Below, piece after piece: positions 47,141 through 59,012 of a stretch of 64,000 nt of DNA (the first letter of the stretch is position 1; each line of letters begins with the position of its first letter). Origin of the DNA: Crambe crambe (Eukaryota; Porifera; Demospongiae; Poecilosclerida; Crambeidae); the NCBI GenBank assembly GCA_963924555.1, contig OZ004585.1, forward strand, positions 5,717,488 to 5,781,487. The letters run 5' to 3'. Position numbers and translations under genes: made by a program. Under the pieces are notes generated by a model. The model did not search any database. It saw nothing but the letters and a program-made list of their open reading frames with translations, and had not been told where the DNA came from.

Positions 47141-48355
47141 CATGGAAGGATCGTGCTTTGATCATTTATTTATTTATTTATTTATTGATTTATTTAGATT
47201 ACATTACATTACGTATTTCTTCTTTCTTCTTTTTTTTTTCTACTTAGTATGTAATTTTGAATAGAATTCTTTTTGCAGGAGGTTATTAGAGTACCAATGA
47301 ATATCTCATAGCCACTTGTTCTGATTTTGTGGTATCATTTTGTAGGAAGTAGTTAGCACTTTTTACAACAGTTTTTAAATATTAATTCTATGTATGTTGA
47401 TTAATTAAGTTCGTAGAGTGGTAGCTGTTCTTGTTTTAATTTAATTTCATAGCTCTTGTGTTGCAATGCTGGATCACAACCAAGCTTGGTAAGCGATTAA
47501 AATCTTCTAACTAGCTGAGTTCATAGACAAAAGAAGGAGAAGGGCTAGGCTAGGGAGCGATCAGCCTGCTTTCGTTTCTAAATAATGCACAACTTACTGG
47601 CAGCTCATGAGCTCGAGAAAGCTTACCATTCAAAATTTACACACTGTCGTTACAACTCAGCTAATAGCTAGCTAGGATAACTTAGAGCTGACTATTATTC
47701 TGTTCTATCTATGCTCAAAATGGTTTATTGCTTTGATGAGATCGAGAGTCATGGCAACTATTATTTGTTACGCATGCGCGTTATGTTCAATTCTTTGTTG
47801 TATAGTCCCTATACTAAGAGAGCGGCTTTTTTTCTGAGTGAACTAGAGGCTAAACCGATGCCACACTACACTGGTTGGGGTAAAAAGCTACACATTTATA
47901 TATAGCACATAGCCATAACGCGGCCCAATTTTTCTCCACATCGTGCCATTATGATGATTAAGAACAAGAAAATAAGAAATCATGAAAAAGTGCACTTTTA
48001 TTATTCCTTCGTGTTGAGTCTTTCAGCCTCCAAAATTCTCCTGCATGATAAGAATGTGCATAAAAGACAGGGTAAGCAGTCATAAAAGCTACTACTGTTT
48101 TCTTAGAAAATCCAACTTCATTTTGTATTAGTCCTATGGAGGGTCATAGGTCATCCCTACATATAGAGAGCGCTACCGCGCTCTCTGATAAAAAGTTGAC
48201 AGACTAAGCTGGAAACACTGTAATAAACTGAGAAATATTTTTTATTTTTATTTATTTTTATTTATTTTTTTTACATTTCAGTTACCCTTTAAGGTTACTG
48301 CAAGTTACCTTGGTTTCCAGGTTACAAGATTAATTGCATGTCCCAAAAACCAAAG
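47141..48355. other. Spacer with (TTTA)n tract and a small hairpin
   Basis: (TTTA)n near 47164-47195. A short frame at 47711-47905 has no exon signals. AGAGAGCGCTACCGCGCTCTC hairpin core near 48164-48184. Segment 48066-48149 has an inverted copy at 54033-54125. Confidence 0.5.
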
Positions 48356-48359
48356 TTAA

Positions 48360-49058
48360 GGCGGCGGGTATGCGTTTGCTCATGAATAATTCATGAGTTA
48401 ATGAGGCGAGTAGTTGCACCGACTATGAGATGGTAGAGTTGAAAACTACAGTTTCATACTGACTAGCACTTCCTACTCTACATCTGAGGGCAAACCAGAC
48501 ACTCGAGAACACTACCGTTGCAGAGAAAGTCAACCGCTAAGCAGCCATACCTTGATCGATTTTTTGACGTCAATTTTCTCGAACTACAGGCTTGTGATGA
48601 CTGTTTTTTGTGCTTATTCCAGTTGTATAAACCAAGATGCAAGGCGGCACAGAGAGATTTTAGCCAGAAAAGCCAACACTCCTGAATTTTGATCGCTTTT
48701 AGCCGTCGATCGAACGATCGATGGGCCATAGCTCTCGCGTACAGTGGCTTCTTTTCAAAATCTCTCCGTCTGGCCCTGCCCACTGGTTCATATAATAAGA
48801 AAAAGTACAAAATAAGGTCAGCACATGGCTGCAGTTTGAGAAAATTGACGTCAAAAAATCGATTGAGGTATGGCTGCTTAGTGGTTGAGTTTCTCTGCAA
48901 CGGTAGTGATCTCGAGTGTCTGGTCTGCCCTCAGTTGTAGAGTAGGAAGTGTTAGTCAGTATTAAACTGTAGTTTTCAACTGTAGCATCTCATAGTCGGT
49001 GCAACTACTCGCCTCATTAACTCATGAATTATTCATGAGCAAATACCTACCCGCCACC
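48360..49058. mobile_element. TTAA-flanked palindromic element
   Basis: Ends GGCGGCGGGTATGC and GCAAATACCTACCCGCCACC (inverse with a few changes), flanked by TTAA at 48356-48359 and 49059-49062. The arms are mirrored over almost the whole 699 bp, including TGACGTCAATTTTCTCGAAC and its inverse. Long frames inside (for example 48478-48900, minus) follow from the symmetry and show no domain. Confidence 0.85.
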
Positions 49059-49257
49059 TTAAGGTTAGTGGATTTACCACAGGTTTCTAGTTTACCAGAA
49101 TACCCCCTGTTATAGTATTAGTTATGTATATGTGTGGTATGCGTTCTCGTGTTTTTGCACATTCATAGTTGTATTATTAGTAGCTATGAATATTATAAGT
49201 CATAGTTGATGACTTGGTGCCAAAACTGATCATGAGTCAACATTTATAATTATACAG

Positions 49258-51347
49258 GTGTGCCATTAGAACTGGATCCACTATTTTATGCATTGAAAGA
49301 TGGAGATTATGACACTATCAAAGACGAAATCGAAAAAGGAATGGATGTAAATATTATTTTGAAAGATGAAGATGGTCATGAAAAATGTGCTTTGATGATT
49401 GCAAGCCTAAATGGGAGATTTGAAGTGGTTGAATTATTGTTAGAAAGTGGTGCTGAAGTAAATCTGCAAGACAGAGATAGGTGGTCTGCTTTGATGTGTG
49501 CTAGTTCGAAAGGTCATACAGAAGTGACTGAACTACTTCTTAAAAGAGGAGCTCAAATAGATTTACAAAATAACAAAGGAAATTCTGCTTTGATGTTTGC
49601 AAGTAAAAATCGTCATGTTGAAGTTGCCAAAATATTACTTCAAAATAGTGCTCAAGTAGATCTGCAAAATGAAAATGGGTTGTCTGCTTTGATGTGTGCT
49701 AGTTTGAAAGGTCATAAAGAAGTGACTGAACTACTTCTTAAAAGAGGAGCTCAAATAGATTTACAAAATAACGAAGGAATGTCTGCTTTGATGTTTGCAA
49801 GTAAAAAATGTCGTGTTGAAATTGCCAAAATATTACTTCAAAATAGTGCTCCAATAGATCAGCAAAATAATGAAGGATGGTCATCTTTAATGAGTGCAAG
49901 TTTTTATGGACATACCGAAGTGGTTGAATTACTACTTAAAAATGGTGCTCAAGTAGATCTGCCTAATGACAAGGGATGGTCATCTTTAATGAATGCAAGC
50001 AAGAAAGGACGTACCAAAGTGGTCAAGTTACTACTAGATAATGGTGCAAAAGTTGACCTGCAAAACAGAAGAAGATGGTCTGCTTTGATGAGTGCAAGTG
50101 TGAGTGGACACACTGAAGTGGCCAAGTTACTACTAGAGAATGGTGCCCAAGTAGATCTGAAAAACAAAGAAGGATGGTCATCTTTAATGGGTGCAAGTAA
50201 GAAAGGACATACCAAAGTGGTCAAATTACTGTTAGAAAATTATGGTGCTCAAGTAGATCTGCAAAATGACGAGGGATGGTCTGCTTTGATGAGTGCAAGT
50301 GAGAGTGGACACACTGAAGTGGCTAAGTTACTACTAGAGAATGGTGCCCAAGTAGATCTGAAAAGCAAAAAAGGATGGTCTGCTTTGATGAGTGCAAGTG
50401 AGAGTGGACACACTGAAGTGGCTAAATTACTACTAGAGAATGGTGCCCAAGTAGATCTGAAAAGCAAAAAAGGATGGTCTGCTTTGATGAGTGCAAGTGA
50501 GAGTGGACACACTGAAGTGGCTAAATTACTACTAGAGAATGGTGCCCAAGTAGATCTGAAAAACAATGAAGGATGGTCATCTTTAATGGGTGCAAGTAAG
50601 AAAGGACATACCAAAGTGGTCAAATTACTATTAGAAAATTATGGAGCGAAAGTAGATCTGCAAAATGACGAGGGATGGTCTGCTTTGATGAGTGCAAGTG
50701 AGAGTGGACACACTGAAGTGGCTAAATTACTACTAGAGAATGGTGCCCAAGTAGATCTGAAAAACAACGAAGGATGGTCATCTTTAATGGGTGCAAGTAA
50801 GAGTGGACAAACTGAAGTGGCTAAGTTACTACTAGAGAATGGTGCCCAAGTAGATCTGCAAAATGACGAAGGATGGTCATCTTTAATGGGTGCAAGTAAG
50901 AATGGACACACTGAAGTGGCTAAATTACTACTAGAGAATGGTGCCCAAGTAGATCTGAAAAACAACGAAGGATGGTCATCTTTAATGGGTGCAAGTAAGA
51001 GTGGACACACTGAAGTGGCTAAGTTACTACTAGAGAATGGTGCCCAATTAGATCTGCAAAATAACGAAGGATGGTCATCTTTAATGGGTGCAAGTAAGAA
51101 TAGACACACTGAAGTGGCTAAATTACTACTAGAGAATGGTGCCCAAGTAGATCTGAAAAACAACAAAGGATGGTCATCTTTAATGGGTGCAAGTAAGAGT
51201 GGACACACTGAAGTGGTCAAGTTACTGCTTGAAAATTATGCTTCAGTAAATCTGCAAAACAATGAACGAAATTCTGCATTAGAAATTGCACAATGTGAAG
51301 GACATACTGGAATAGTGAATTTATTTCTTGAGCATGGTGATCAGTAA
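49258..51347 (+). CDS. Ankyrin-repeat protein, large 3' exon with highly similar repeats
   Basis: An exon that begins after a TTATACAG acceptor (AG 49256-49257) and reads to TAA at 51345-51347, 695 codons. There is no ATG at its start (the first full codon is GTG), so a 5' exon is missing from this model. It holds about 21 ankyrin repeats of 33-34 residues; the first is divergent (LFYALKDGDYDTIKDEIEKG), repeats 8-19 are nearly identical (GWSSLMGASKSGHTEVAKLL then LENGAQVDL), and the last is degenerate, as in a capping repeat. Two repeats have an extra residue (LENYGAQVD). Nothing but ankyrin is encoded; in sponges such arrays are often joined to Death or kinase domains upstream. Role: protein binding. 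Confidence 0.88.
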
Positions 51348-51349
51348 GC

Positions 51350-52165
51350 TTAGCTAGCTAGCTAACTTTTTTAGAAAAAAAAATTTTTTTATGGATTTAG
51401 CTCTAGTCTATTTATAATTCCGTGTGTGAGATATTTAAAATACTGAGTTTGGATGTACAACTAGAATGGCCATGAACCTGTGTGACTTGTGATATTCGGG
51501 GAGTAAGGCCACACAAAATTATTCATTAAGTCATGCAGGATGTGCATTTTTGCAAGCCCCACCCACCCATGTCAATTAAAATCAGCATGATAAAAAAGCC
51601 ACAACTATGTATCATAAGCGTATAAGAACAGTATACATGTGAAATTCCATACTATTCCTCTCAGATGTTTTTATCCATATGCACATAGCTACTGTGGCTG
51701 TGAATGGGTGGAAGGAAAATATACCCCATTTGTGATTTTTGAAAGAAACAGTCATAATTATACCATTGTTATTAATTAACACTACTCAGATTCTCCCATA
51801 CAAAAGACTCTGCTAAACAGCTCTTTAACTGAAGCATGATTATTGCTCTGAACCTCTCCTTCCAATCCTCCCACATGAATACAAGTAGGTTTCACTGACT
51901 CAATCAAAAAGAGCTTATATTTAGGTAACATTGTGGTATTGCAGCACCAGTGCTGGAATTAGCAATAGTTCAAAAACACTTTTAGCAAATGGTGACAATA
52001 CACTGACCGACTAAAAACCAATGATACATCAAATTAGACCATGGCATCCGCTTTGAAGTTTTGACCACAGTGAGGTTTTTAAAATGGTGAAACCACCAGC
52101 CATCAGGGCTCTAATGACCAGGGCTGTTTTTATAGTGTCAAACTCTCAGACCTTTCATTGTGGTT
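51350..52165. other. 3' flank of the ankyrin gene, no gene seen
   Basis: AT-rich. No exon signals; no clear AATAAA within 300 bp of the stop. Confidence 0.5.
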
Positions 52166-52167
52166 TT

Positions 52168-52966
52168 AAAAGAATGTACAGTGCTCCAAACTTAGAGAGT
52201 AAGTTTTTGCTTATTTTTCTTGAACTACAGGTTCTGGAAGACTGAAACTTGGTACAGATGTACAGACACCTTTCTACATCATATATATGGAATGAAATGT
52301 CATTGAAAGTGAAAGTATCCTTTTATTTTTCACTGTATTGTGTGCATACTTTTAGCGCTGTTTTGGCTGTACTGCCCGCTATAAAACTTAGACGATCTCA
52401 AGAACTAGTGATGATTAAGAGTCCAAACCTGGTACCAAGTAAGCTGGGTTGTAGATGCATAGCATATATCAATAAGAGACCTTAACTAAAATATTTAGGG
52501 GAGTTATGGCCTAAACAGTTCGGTTTTTCTGAAAAAAAGGGCTAAATTCTTACCTTTGTGGCAGTTTGTGGGAACATACCTGGTATCATGGTTCTGGATA
52601 GTGGTTGACCTTAAACTTTGGTCCAAATGGAAGGTTCTCAATGGATAATAGACCTTAACTAAAATAAATGTGGAAATCCTGTTCTAAACACTTTTTGTAC
52701 TACGGACCTAAAAGTATGCACACAATACAGTGAAAAATAAAAGGACAGTTTCACTTTCAATGAATATATATGATGTAGAAGGGTATCTTCTACATCATAT
52801 ACTTCCACAGCATGCATCATAAGCAGGGTATGTATATATGATGTAGAAGGGTATCTGTACCAAGTTTCAGTCTTCCAGAACCTGTAGTTCAAGAAAAATA
52901 AGCAGAAATACAGAAAAGGACCAAAAATTAAAAAAATCTACTCTCTAAGTTTGGAGCACTGTATAT
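52168..52966. repeat. Inverted repeat, about 200-bp arms
   Basis: GTACAGTGCTCCAAACTTAG, TTATTTTTCTTGAACTACAG and TTTTTCACTGTATTGTGTGC on the left return inverted at 52705-52966. The right arm contains an extra internal ATGATGTAGAAGGGTATCT duplication (about 52788-52850). Confidence 0.85.
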
Positions 52967-52984
52967 AATGGAAAAAAAAATTTT

Positions 52985-53555
52985 TTTTTTAAATGAAAGG
53001 TGATGTAGGGATGACAAAAAACAGTGTAGCTACAAAAAAATAAAGAAACAAGGGAAGAAATTGTGGAAAGAAAAAGGTTGACTTATTATCATCCCTACAT
53101 CAAGCCTATGAATGGAATTATTGTAGCTAATTGACATCTACCATAACACTGGTATCAATTGTACCAGTGAATCATGAATTAGTTATGCTGCCTTTTTGGT
53201 AATGGCAATTTAGTGGGAAAATTGAATGAATCAATGAGAAGGTGGGATATACGTATACACTCCATGTAATCAGAGTATAGATAAGACATTATTGTAGCTA
53301 CAGGAAGAAAAGGTGGAGGAAGAGTATATAGAAGATAGGGGAAGAGTATAATTATAGCTTGAATATAGCTAGCTACAATAATTCCATTCATAGGCTTGAT
53401 GTAGGGATGATAATAAGTCAACCTTTTTCTTTCCACAATTTCTTCCCTTGTTTCTTTATTTTTTTTGTACACTGTTTTTTGTCATCCCTGCATAACCTTT
53501 CATTTTTTTAAAATGTTTTTTTCCCTTACTTGTTTTCTCTCTTTTTTTAAATTAA
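52985..53555. repeat. Foldback MITE, TAGGGAT family
   Basis: ATGAAAGGTGATGTAGGGAT, AATAAAGAAACAAGGGAAGA and TTATCATCCCTACATCAAGC are mirrored at 53390-53555 around a 250-bp unique centre. The ends TTTTTTTCCCTTACTTG match 35474-35785. Confidence 0.85.
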
Positions 53556-53589
53556 ATTTTTAGCACTTACTCCCCTGCTTAAGTCCTTG

Positions 53590-54417
53590 GTAGCTACATG
53601 TCAAAGGGTGGACTAGCTACATAAATAAGATCATGAAACTTTGAGGAGACATAGCTATTATCATGACAAATTGCTCCTCCCCCACATCCCACTGCATGCG
53701 GCGCATGTGGGGTATGAAATGTAATTTTGTACTTGGTAACCATGGACAATCGACCACACAGCATGCATCATAAGCATGGTGTGATTGATTGCCCCTCTTT
53801 ATTAAAGAGGAAAGTGGCAATTCGACTGTTTCGCTGTAATTGGAGCTCTTCAGCATGGTGCAACAGAGTACATAGAACACATTCAGGTGTCTCAGTACTC
53901 TTCTAATCACTGTCAAAGGAGTCAAGTTCACTGCCCTCTGCTTTAATTCATATGTACAAGTTAAAATCAAAATGTTCGCACAATTAAATTTAGTTTTTGA
54001 TAGAATAACTGAAGCTGCAAACCTTGACATGCATGACCCTCCATAGAACTAATAGCTATAAAATGAAGTTGGATTTTCTCAGGAAATAGTAAGATGTAGC
54101 TGCTATGACTGCTTACCCTGTATTCTTAGAAAGATTAAACACTGAAGAACAGTAAAAATGCATTAGCTATAGCTGTAAACCCAAGTTACTTGATGTGCAT
54201 GAGCACAAACTTTAAATGTGAAATAAAATTATTCAAATTTTGTACGAATGGTTTGATTTTAACTTGTATTGTATGTTACCATACAGTGGCACCAAGTTTT
54301 TTAGCCTGTGAGTGTGTTGCCTATACAAAGAAAGGATCAGTGCTCGTTGGGACTTCTACATATATCCATATCCATACATATACAGTTAAGCTGGAAGTGA
54401 ATGACATCTGGCCTATG
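53590..54417. other. Spacer, no gene seen
   Basis: Contains the inverted partner (54033-54125) of 48066-48149 and a GTGGCAATTCGACTG terminus-like string near 53815 (compare 62775-63791). Confidence 0.5.
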
Positions 54418-54951
54418 TGTTAATGTGCGCCAGTACACTATAATGATGCCATTCTTTATGCAACACCACCTTTTTACTTCCAGCTGTGTCCCAACGTTTC
54501 AAGTGGCACCCCCTGTGAAATACTGTTAACTATCTATGTATTGACAATCATTATTACTCTGTACTGTATTGTGTGGTTAATTCTGTACTGTGTGGTTAAT
54601 TTCTGTGTGTGTGGTTAAATCATCTGCTTGTGGTTATCTAAAACGTATTTATTTGTGCATTTACTCCCAGTCAAGTCAGTCTCTCATTTAAGTCTGTCTT
54701 TTGATTCATGTTTGTTATCTCAGCTAAATAAACTATTACAGTTATTACTCGCTACGTTACATTTGGTGGCAGCGGTGCAGGATTCTATTGTCAAGTTACT
54801 TCAGACAAGACCTGCGTGTATGTCGTTAACCAGATCAGGGAGGATGTACAGATCGGAGAGTGAGGAGTTTGCCAGGGGTCAGAGGACTTCGCCGGAGCAA
54901 ATAACATCGGAAGAGCAGCTTCATACGGAGGATAGTAGGATGCCGGTGTAG
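54418..54951 (+). mobile_element. Ty3/gypsy-like 5' LTR, primer-binding site and gag start
   Basis: The LTR is about 54418-54761 (TGTTAATG ... GTTACA), with AATAAA at 54726. It is followed by TTTGGTGGCAGCGGTGCAGG, the primer-binding/leader type of Ty3/gypsy elements. A gag-like frame starts at 54820 (MSLTRSGRMYRSESEEFARG) and stops at 54949 where a GGGGCCCC-rich block begins. No pol or 3' LTR is seen in the window. It is a truncated retrotransposon; coordinates of the LTR start are an estimate. Confidence 0.65.
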
Positions 54952-54954
54952 GAG

Positions 54955-57740
54955 CGATATGGGGCCCCCCGTGATATGGGGCCCCCCGGCCGTATATCAC
55001 TAGTGAAATGGGGCCCCCAGGGGGGCCTCAAAGCGCTAGTATTTTGGGGCTCCCCCAGTGAAATGGGGCCCACGCACGCGTGCTGGCAATCAGCTGGGAA
55101 TAGCAGCTAGCTATGTCAGTATTCCTACACAGCTATCAAAAGAGTACTTGACAGGTGGAGTGTATCCTGATGGCTATGACAAGCAGTCTAAGAATGAGGA
55201 GGAGGAAGATCCACAAAACTGCAGCATATAAAAATTGCTATAGGCGCTAGGCTGATGTGTTGATTTGGTGGGCAGAGGTTCTTGGAGTTAGCCCCTAGAG
55301 ACACTAGGTTCATGTGTGCCTGCCCTGTTCATCTAGGCATGCATAGCTAGCTGCCATGAGTTTCAGGGGGCTAACCATGTGAGGTAGGCGCCATTGACTT
55401 GGGCTAGCTGGTATGCATTGCATACAAGAGGCAAAGATACATAGTTTCTATATAGATTCCTCACTAGCTATACAGCATTCTAATGGTGTGTTAGAGTCAG
55501 TTGGAGTATTATAACCACAATCGAGTGTGAATTTTCTGACTTGCTTCATAGACTCTGTGACGTTGACCATACAGACTGAGATACTTTTCTAGTGTTATGT
55601 GACACAGCTTACTGAGTAGAAAATAGGGAACCTCACCTAGCTAGATAGCTATTTTGTGGTAGAACTATCCAGTTAATTGTGGACCAAGATGACATTTTCT
55701 CATCTAGCACGTGACATATAGCTAGAGTTTTACCACGCTTCTTCCATGCTTCTTCCAAGGTGATTTTTTTGATAAAGAGTTTGGTGCTACAGAACTAAAG
55801 CATAGTGAAACATGTTGCAAGACTAACACCACGTGCTGGTGAAGCTGGAAATAAAATAAAGTGAAGTGAAGTATGTACAAAGGTTGTAACTTAGAGAACT
55901 ATAGTATAAAAATAAAAATTTGTAATGACTGTAGTAGGTTAAATGGCATGTTGAGCAAGGACAGCATTATGATATGTACATAGCCTGGCTTGATTAAAGT
56001 TGTTCATGAAATGTGCCATGAAAACTGTAAAAGTTGAATGACTTTTCAAGATTCACTTGAGGCATTGAGTTCCACAGCCATGATATTCTGCTGAAATAGA
56101 AGTGGCGGCCCACGATGGTGCGATTAAACTTGTACTCCAGTTTGTTGTTCAATGCTTCCCTAGTTGCATTTGTAGAGAAGCAGATGTAGTCTGAGATGTC
56201 TAGCTAGACTGGAGAAAACTACCAATCTCTCTCTCGCATCCATGCAGTAACAATTCTTCAGTCTTGAGGATTTCATTATTCACTGAGGGGGACAGTGAAT
56301 TATGGACATTATTCACTGGTGAAAGTTGTCCACTGGGACAAATTTTGGGAGGACAATATTCAGACACCATAAGCTTTTATTTTGTTAGGAAGCTTGGAAA
56401 ACTGAGGGAGCCCCATATCACTGACAGCTTTTATTTTGCTAGGAAGCTTGGAAAATTCAGAGAGCCCCATATCACTGACTGGTCCCTATAGCTTATTTTG
56501 CTAGGAAGCTTGGAAAATTGGGGGAGCCCCATATCACTGACTGGTCCCTATAGCTTATTTTTCTAGGAAGCTTGGAAGATTGAGGGAGCCCCATATCACT
56601 GACTGGTCCCTATAGCAAAAGCTTTTATTTTGAAAATTGAGGGGGCCCCATATCACTGACTGGTCCCTATAGCAAAAGCTTTTATTTGCTAGGAAGCTTG
56701 GAAAATTGAGGGGGCCCCATATCACTGACTGGTCCCTATAGCAAACACTTTTATTTTGCTAGGAAGCTTGGAAAATTGAGGGAGCCCCATATCACTGACT
56801 GGTCCCTATAGCAAAAGCTTTTATTTTGAAAATTGAGGGGGCCCCATATCACTGACTGGTCCCCATAGCAAAAGCTTTTATTTTGCTAGGAAGCTTGGAA
56901 AATTGAGGGAGCCCCATATCACTGACTGTCCCTATAGCTTTTATTTTGCTAGGAAAATTGAGGGAGCCCTATATCACTGATGGTCCCTATAGCAAAAGCT
57001 TTTATTTTGAAAATTGAGAGGGCCCCATATCACTGACTGGTCCCTATAGCAAAAGCTTTTATTTTGCTAGGAAGCTTGGAAAATTGAGGGGGCCCCATAT
57101 CACTGACTGGTCCCTATAGCAAAAGCTTTTATTTTGCTAGGAAGCTTGGAAAACTGAGGGAGCCCCATATCACTGACTGTCCCTATAGCTTTTATTTTGC
57201 TAGGAAAATTGAGGGAGCCCCATATCACTGATGGTCCCTATAGCAAAAGCTTTTATTTTGAAAATTGAGGGGGCCCCATATCACTGACTGGTCCCTATAG
57301 CAAAAGCTTTTATTTTGCTAGGAAGCTTGGAAAATTGAGGGGGCCCCATATCACTGACTGGTCCCTATAGCAAAAGCTTTTATTTTGCTAGGAAACTTGG
57401 AAAATTGAGGGAGCCCCATATCACTGACTGGTCCCTATAGCATGCAAAAGCTTTTATTTTGCTAGGAAGCTTGGAAAATTGAGGGGGCCCCATATCACTG
57501 ACTGGTCCCTATAGCCCTAGGAATATGAGGACTACGGGATCCCCATAACCCTAGTTGTATGGGGCCCCCCCAGCCCTAAATCTCTAGTGATTTGGGGATG
57601 GGGGGCCCCAAAACCAGGGGGGCCCCATTTCACTACTACACCGGTGTCATAAATTTTTGGGGCCCCCGTGATATAAGGCCCCCCCAGCCCCAAAATAATG
57701 GTAAAACGGGGCCCCCTCGGTGATATTAGGGCTCCCCTTG
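54955..57740. repeat. GGGGCCCC-rich block enclosing a minisatellite
   Basis: Both flanks (54955-55080 and 57540-57740) are built from GATATGGGGCCCCCC, AGTGAAATGGGGCCCCC and similar units in opposite orientation, with CCGGTGTAG / CACCGGTGTC at the edges, so the whole may be a terminal-inverted-repeat element. Between them lie about 1.2 kb of unrecognised sequence (55080-56260) and the tandem array. Confidence 0.6.
56368..57520. repeat. Tandem array, about 18 units of 57-77 bp
   Basis: The unit contains GCTTTTATTTTGCTAGGAAG, CTTGGAAAATTGAGGGGGCC and CCATATCACTGACTGGTCCC. Units differ by the presence of the CTAGGAAGCTTG block, giving short and long forms in a partly higher-order pattern. Confidence 0.95.
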
Positions 57741-58084
57741 AGCGTGGCGCTAGGTCTTCGACCTCACATTCGAGTGTCACCTGAACTTGAAACTGGTTGT
57801 ACTGTACTCACAGCCATCCAAGCGCGCCATGTGCATATGCGTGTACGTGTACCCATAGATATATGACACAGAACAGGATTGGTTACTTCTCCAATTAAGC
57901 CTTGAGGCGTGTGCCATCCTCGTTGTCTAGTGTGCAAGCGCGCCAAGTGGTGGTAAAATTGAAAATAGTGCAAGTGTTTCATTTGCTGCACAATGGCTGG
58001 GAAGCTCAAGTCTTGGATGTAGCTACAGGCAGGAGAATAAATTTTAGAGTGTCAGGAGCTGTTTAGGGCTGCAATTTCCCAAGT

Positions 58085-58191
58085 CAGAGGCGGAGGAACC
58101 ACTGGGGCACAAATTTTTCACAATGGCAATGCGCCCCCCCTCCCCCCCCCCCCCCCCCCCCCCCCATTGAAATGATCTTCCTCCACCTCTG
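58085..58191. mobile_element. Very short MITE with poly-C core
   Basis: CAGAGGCGGAGGAA and TTCCTCCACCTCTG ends around a CCCCCC tract (58136-58165). Flanking 5-mers CAAGT and CAAAT differ at one base, compatible with the 5-bp duplications seen for the hAT elements at 24 kb and 26 kb. Confidence 0.6.
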
Positions 58192-58789
58192 CAAATGATG
58201 AAGGAAGCCGGCAAAAAAAATGCAGTCTCCTGTGCAGAGAAGTTGTTGAATGAATAGGGATGAATCCATGATAGTTGCCAGCTGCTCCTTTGTAATGAAC
58301 CTAAGCTTTGACGAAAGCAATAGTCCAAGGGTGGCCGCCAAGAGTCACCATGTAGCTAGTGAAGTTGTATCATAGTTCCAGGATATTGCAAAGGTACATA
58401 GTTCCAGGATATTTGCAACAGATACATACATTAACTTAAGTTTAACTAATGAACTAATGCATCCAAAACATCCGGGCCTCCAATTTCTTCATATTTCAGA
58501 ACAGTGGACGGATCTGGTGGATAGAGAGGGGTCTCATTTACATCAGTGACACTATGTTCTCCTTGTTTGCTGCCATGGAAGTAGAGTTGAGGTCCCTTCC
58601 TCCCATTTCTGCATGCAAACAGTTCATTACATTATGTGTATAGCTTACATGTATCCACTATTTATAGGAGCTCTTTAAAGAACCTGTGCTTATTCTGGTT
58701 GTTAATTCAGTAGAGTATTGATTTAGCTATTAAATGGTTCCAATAACTTTTAATCAACTTATATATCTTATGAAATGGACCCCCACAAA

Positions 58790-59012
58790 ACTACTACATT
58801 CTAAAACTCTAAAAGGTTATTCTAGGAAGTGTCTTTATCATAAATTTCTCACAAACCAGCTATTGCAGTAAAGCAGCATTTTCTACACTTTTTCATGTTC
58901 TTACCTATTCTCAAAACCCGACAGAAAGTCTGGCACACCCCCACAAAGTAATTATAACAACGGCCAGTGAAAACAACGTTGCGGGGTAACAATTAGTGAC
59001 AACAAGGATGGC
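58790..59012. repeat. Dispersed repeat, inverted copy of 24760-24945
   Basis: AAAGGTTATTCTAGGAAGTG, TCTACACTTTTTCATGTTCT and AAGTCTGGCACACCCCCACA. No coding content. Confidence 0.8.

Noticed and set aside
48478..48940. Two overlapping frames (minus 140 codons, plus 83 codons) with similar peptides
   Set aside because: Both come from the TTAA palindrome; the likeness is due to symmetry and no domain is seen.
49949..51220. Long minus-strand open frames opposite the ankyrin exon
   Set aside because: They mirror the codon pattern of the sense repeats (repeated FRSTWAPFSSSNLATSVCP) and have no exon borders; shadows of the real gene.
56368..57520. CRISPR-like array
   Set aside because: Units are direct tandem repeats without unique spacers, and the context is a eukaryotic genome.
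58044..58341. Frames with poly-Gly over the C tract
   Set aside because: Produced by the homopolymer in a 107-bp MITE; no exon signals.
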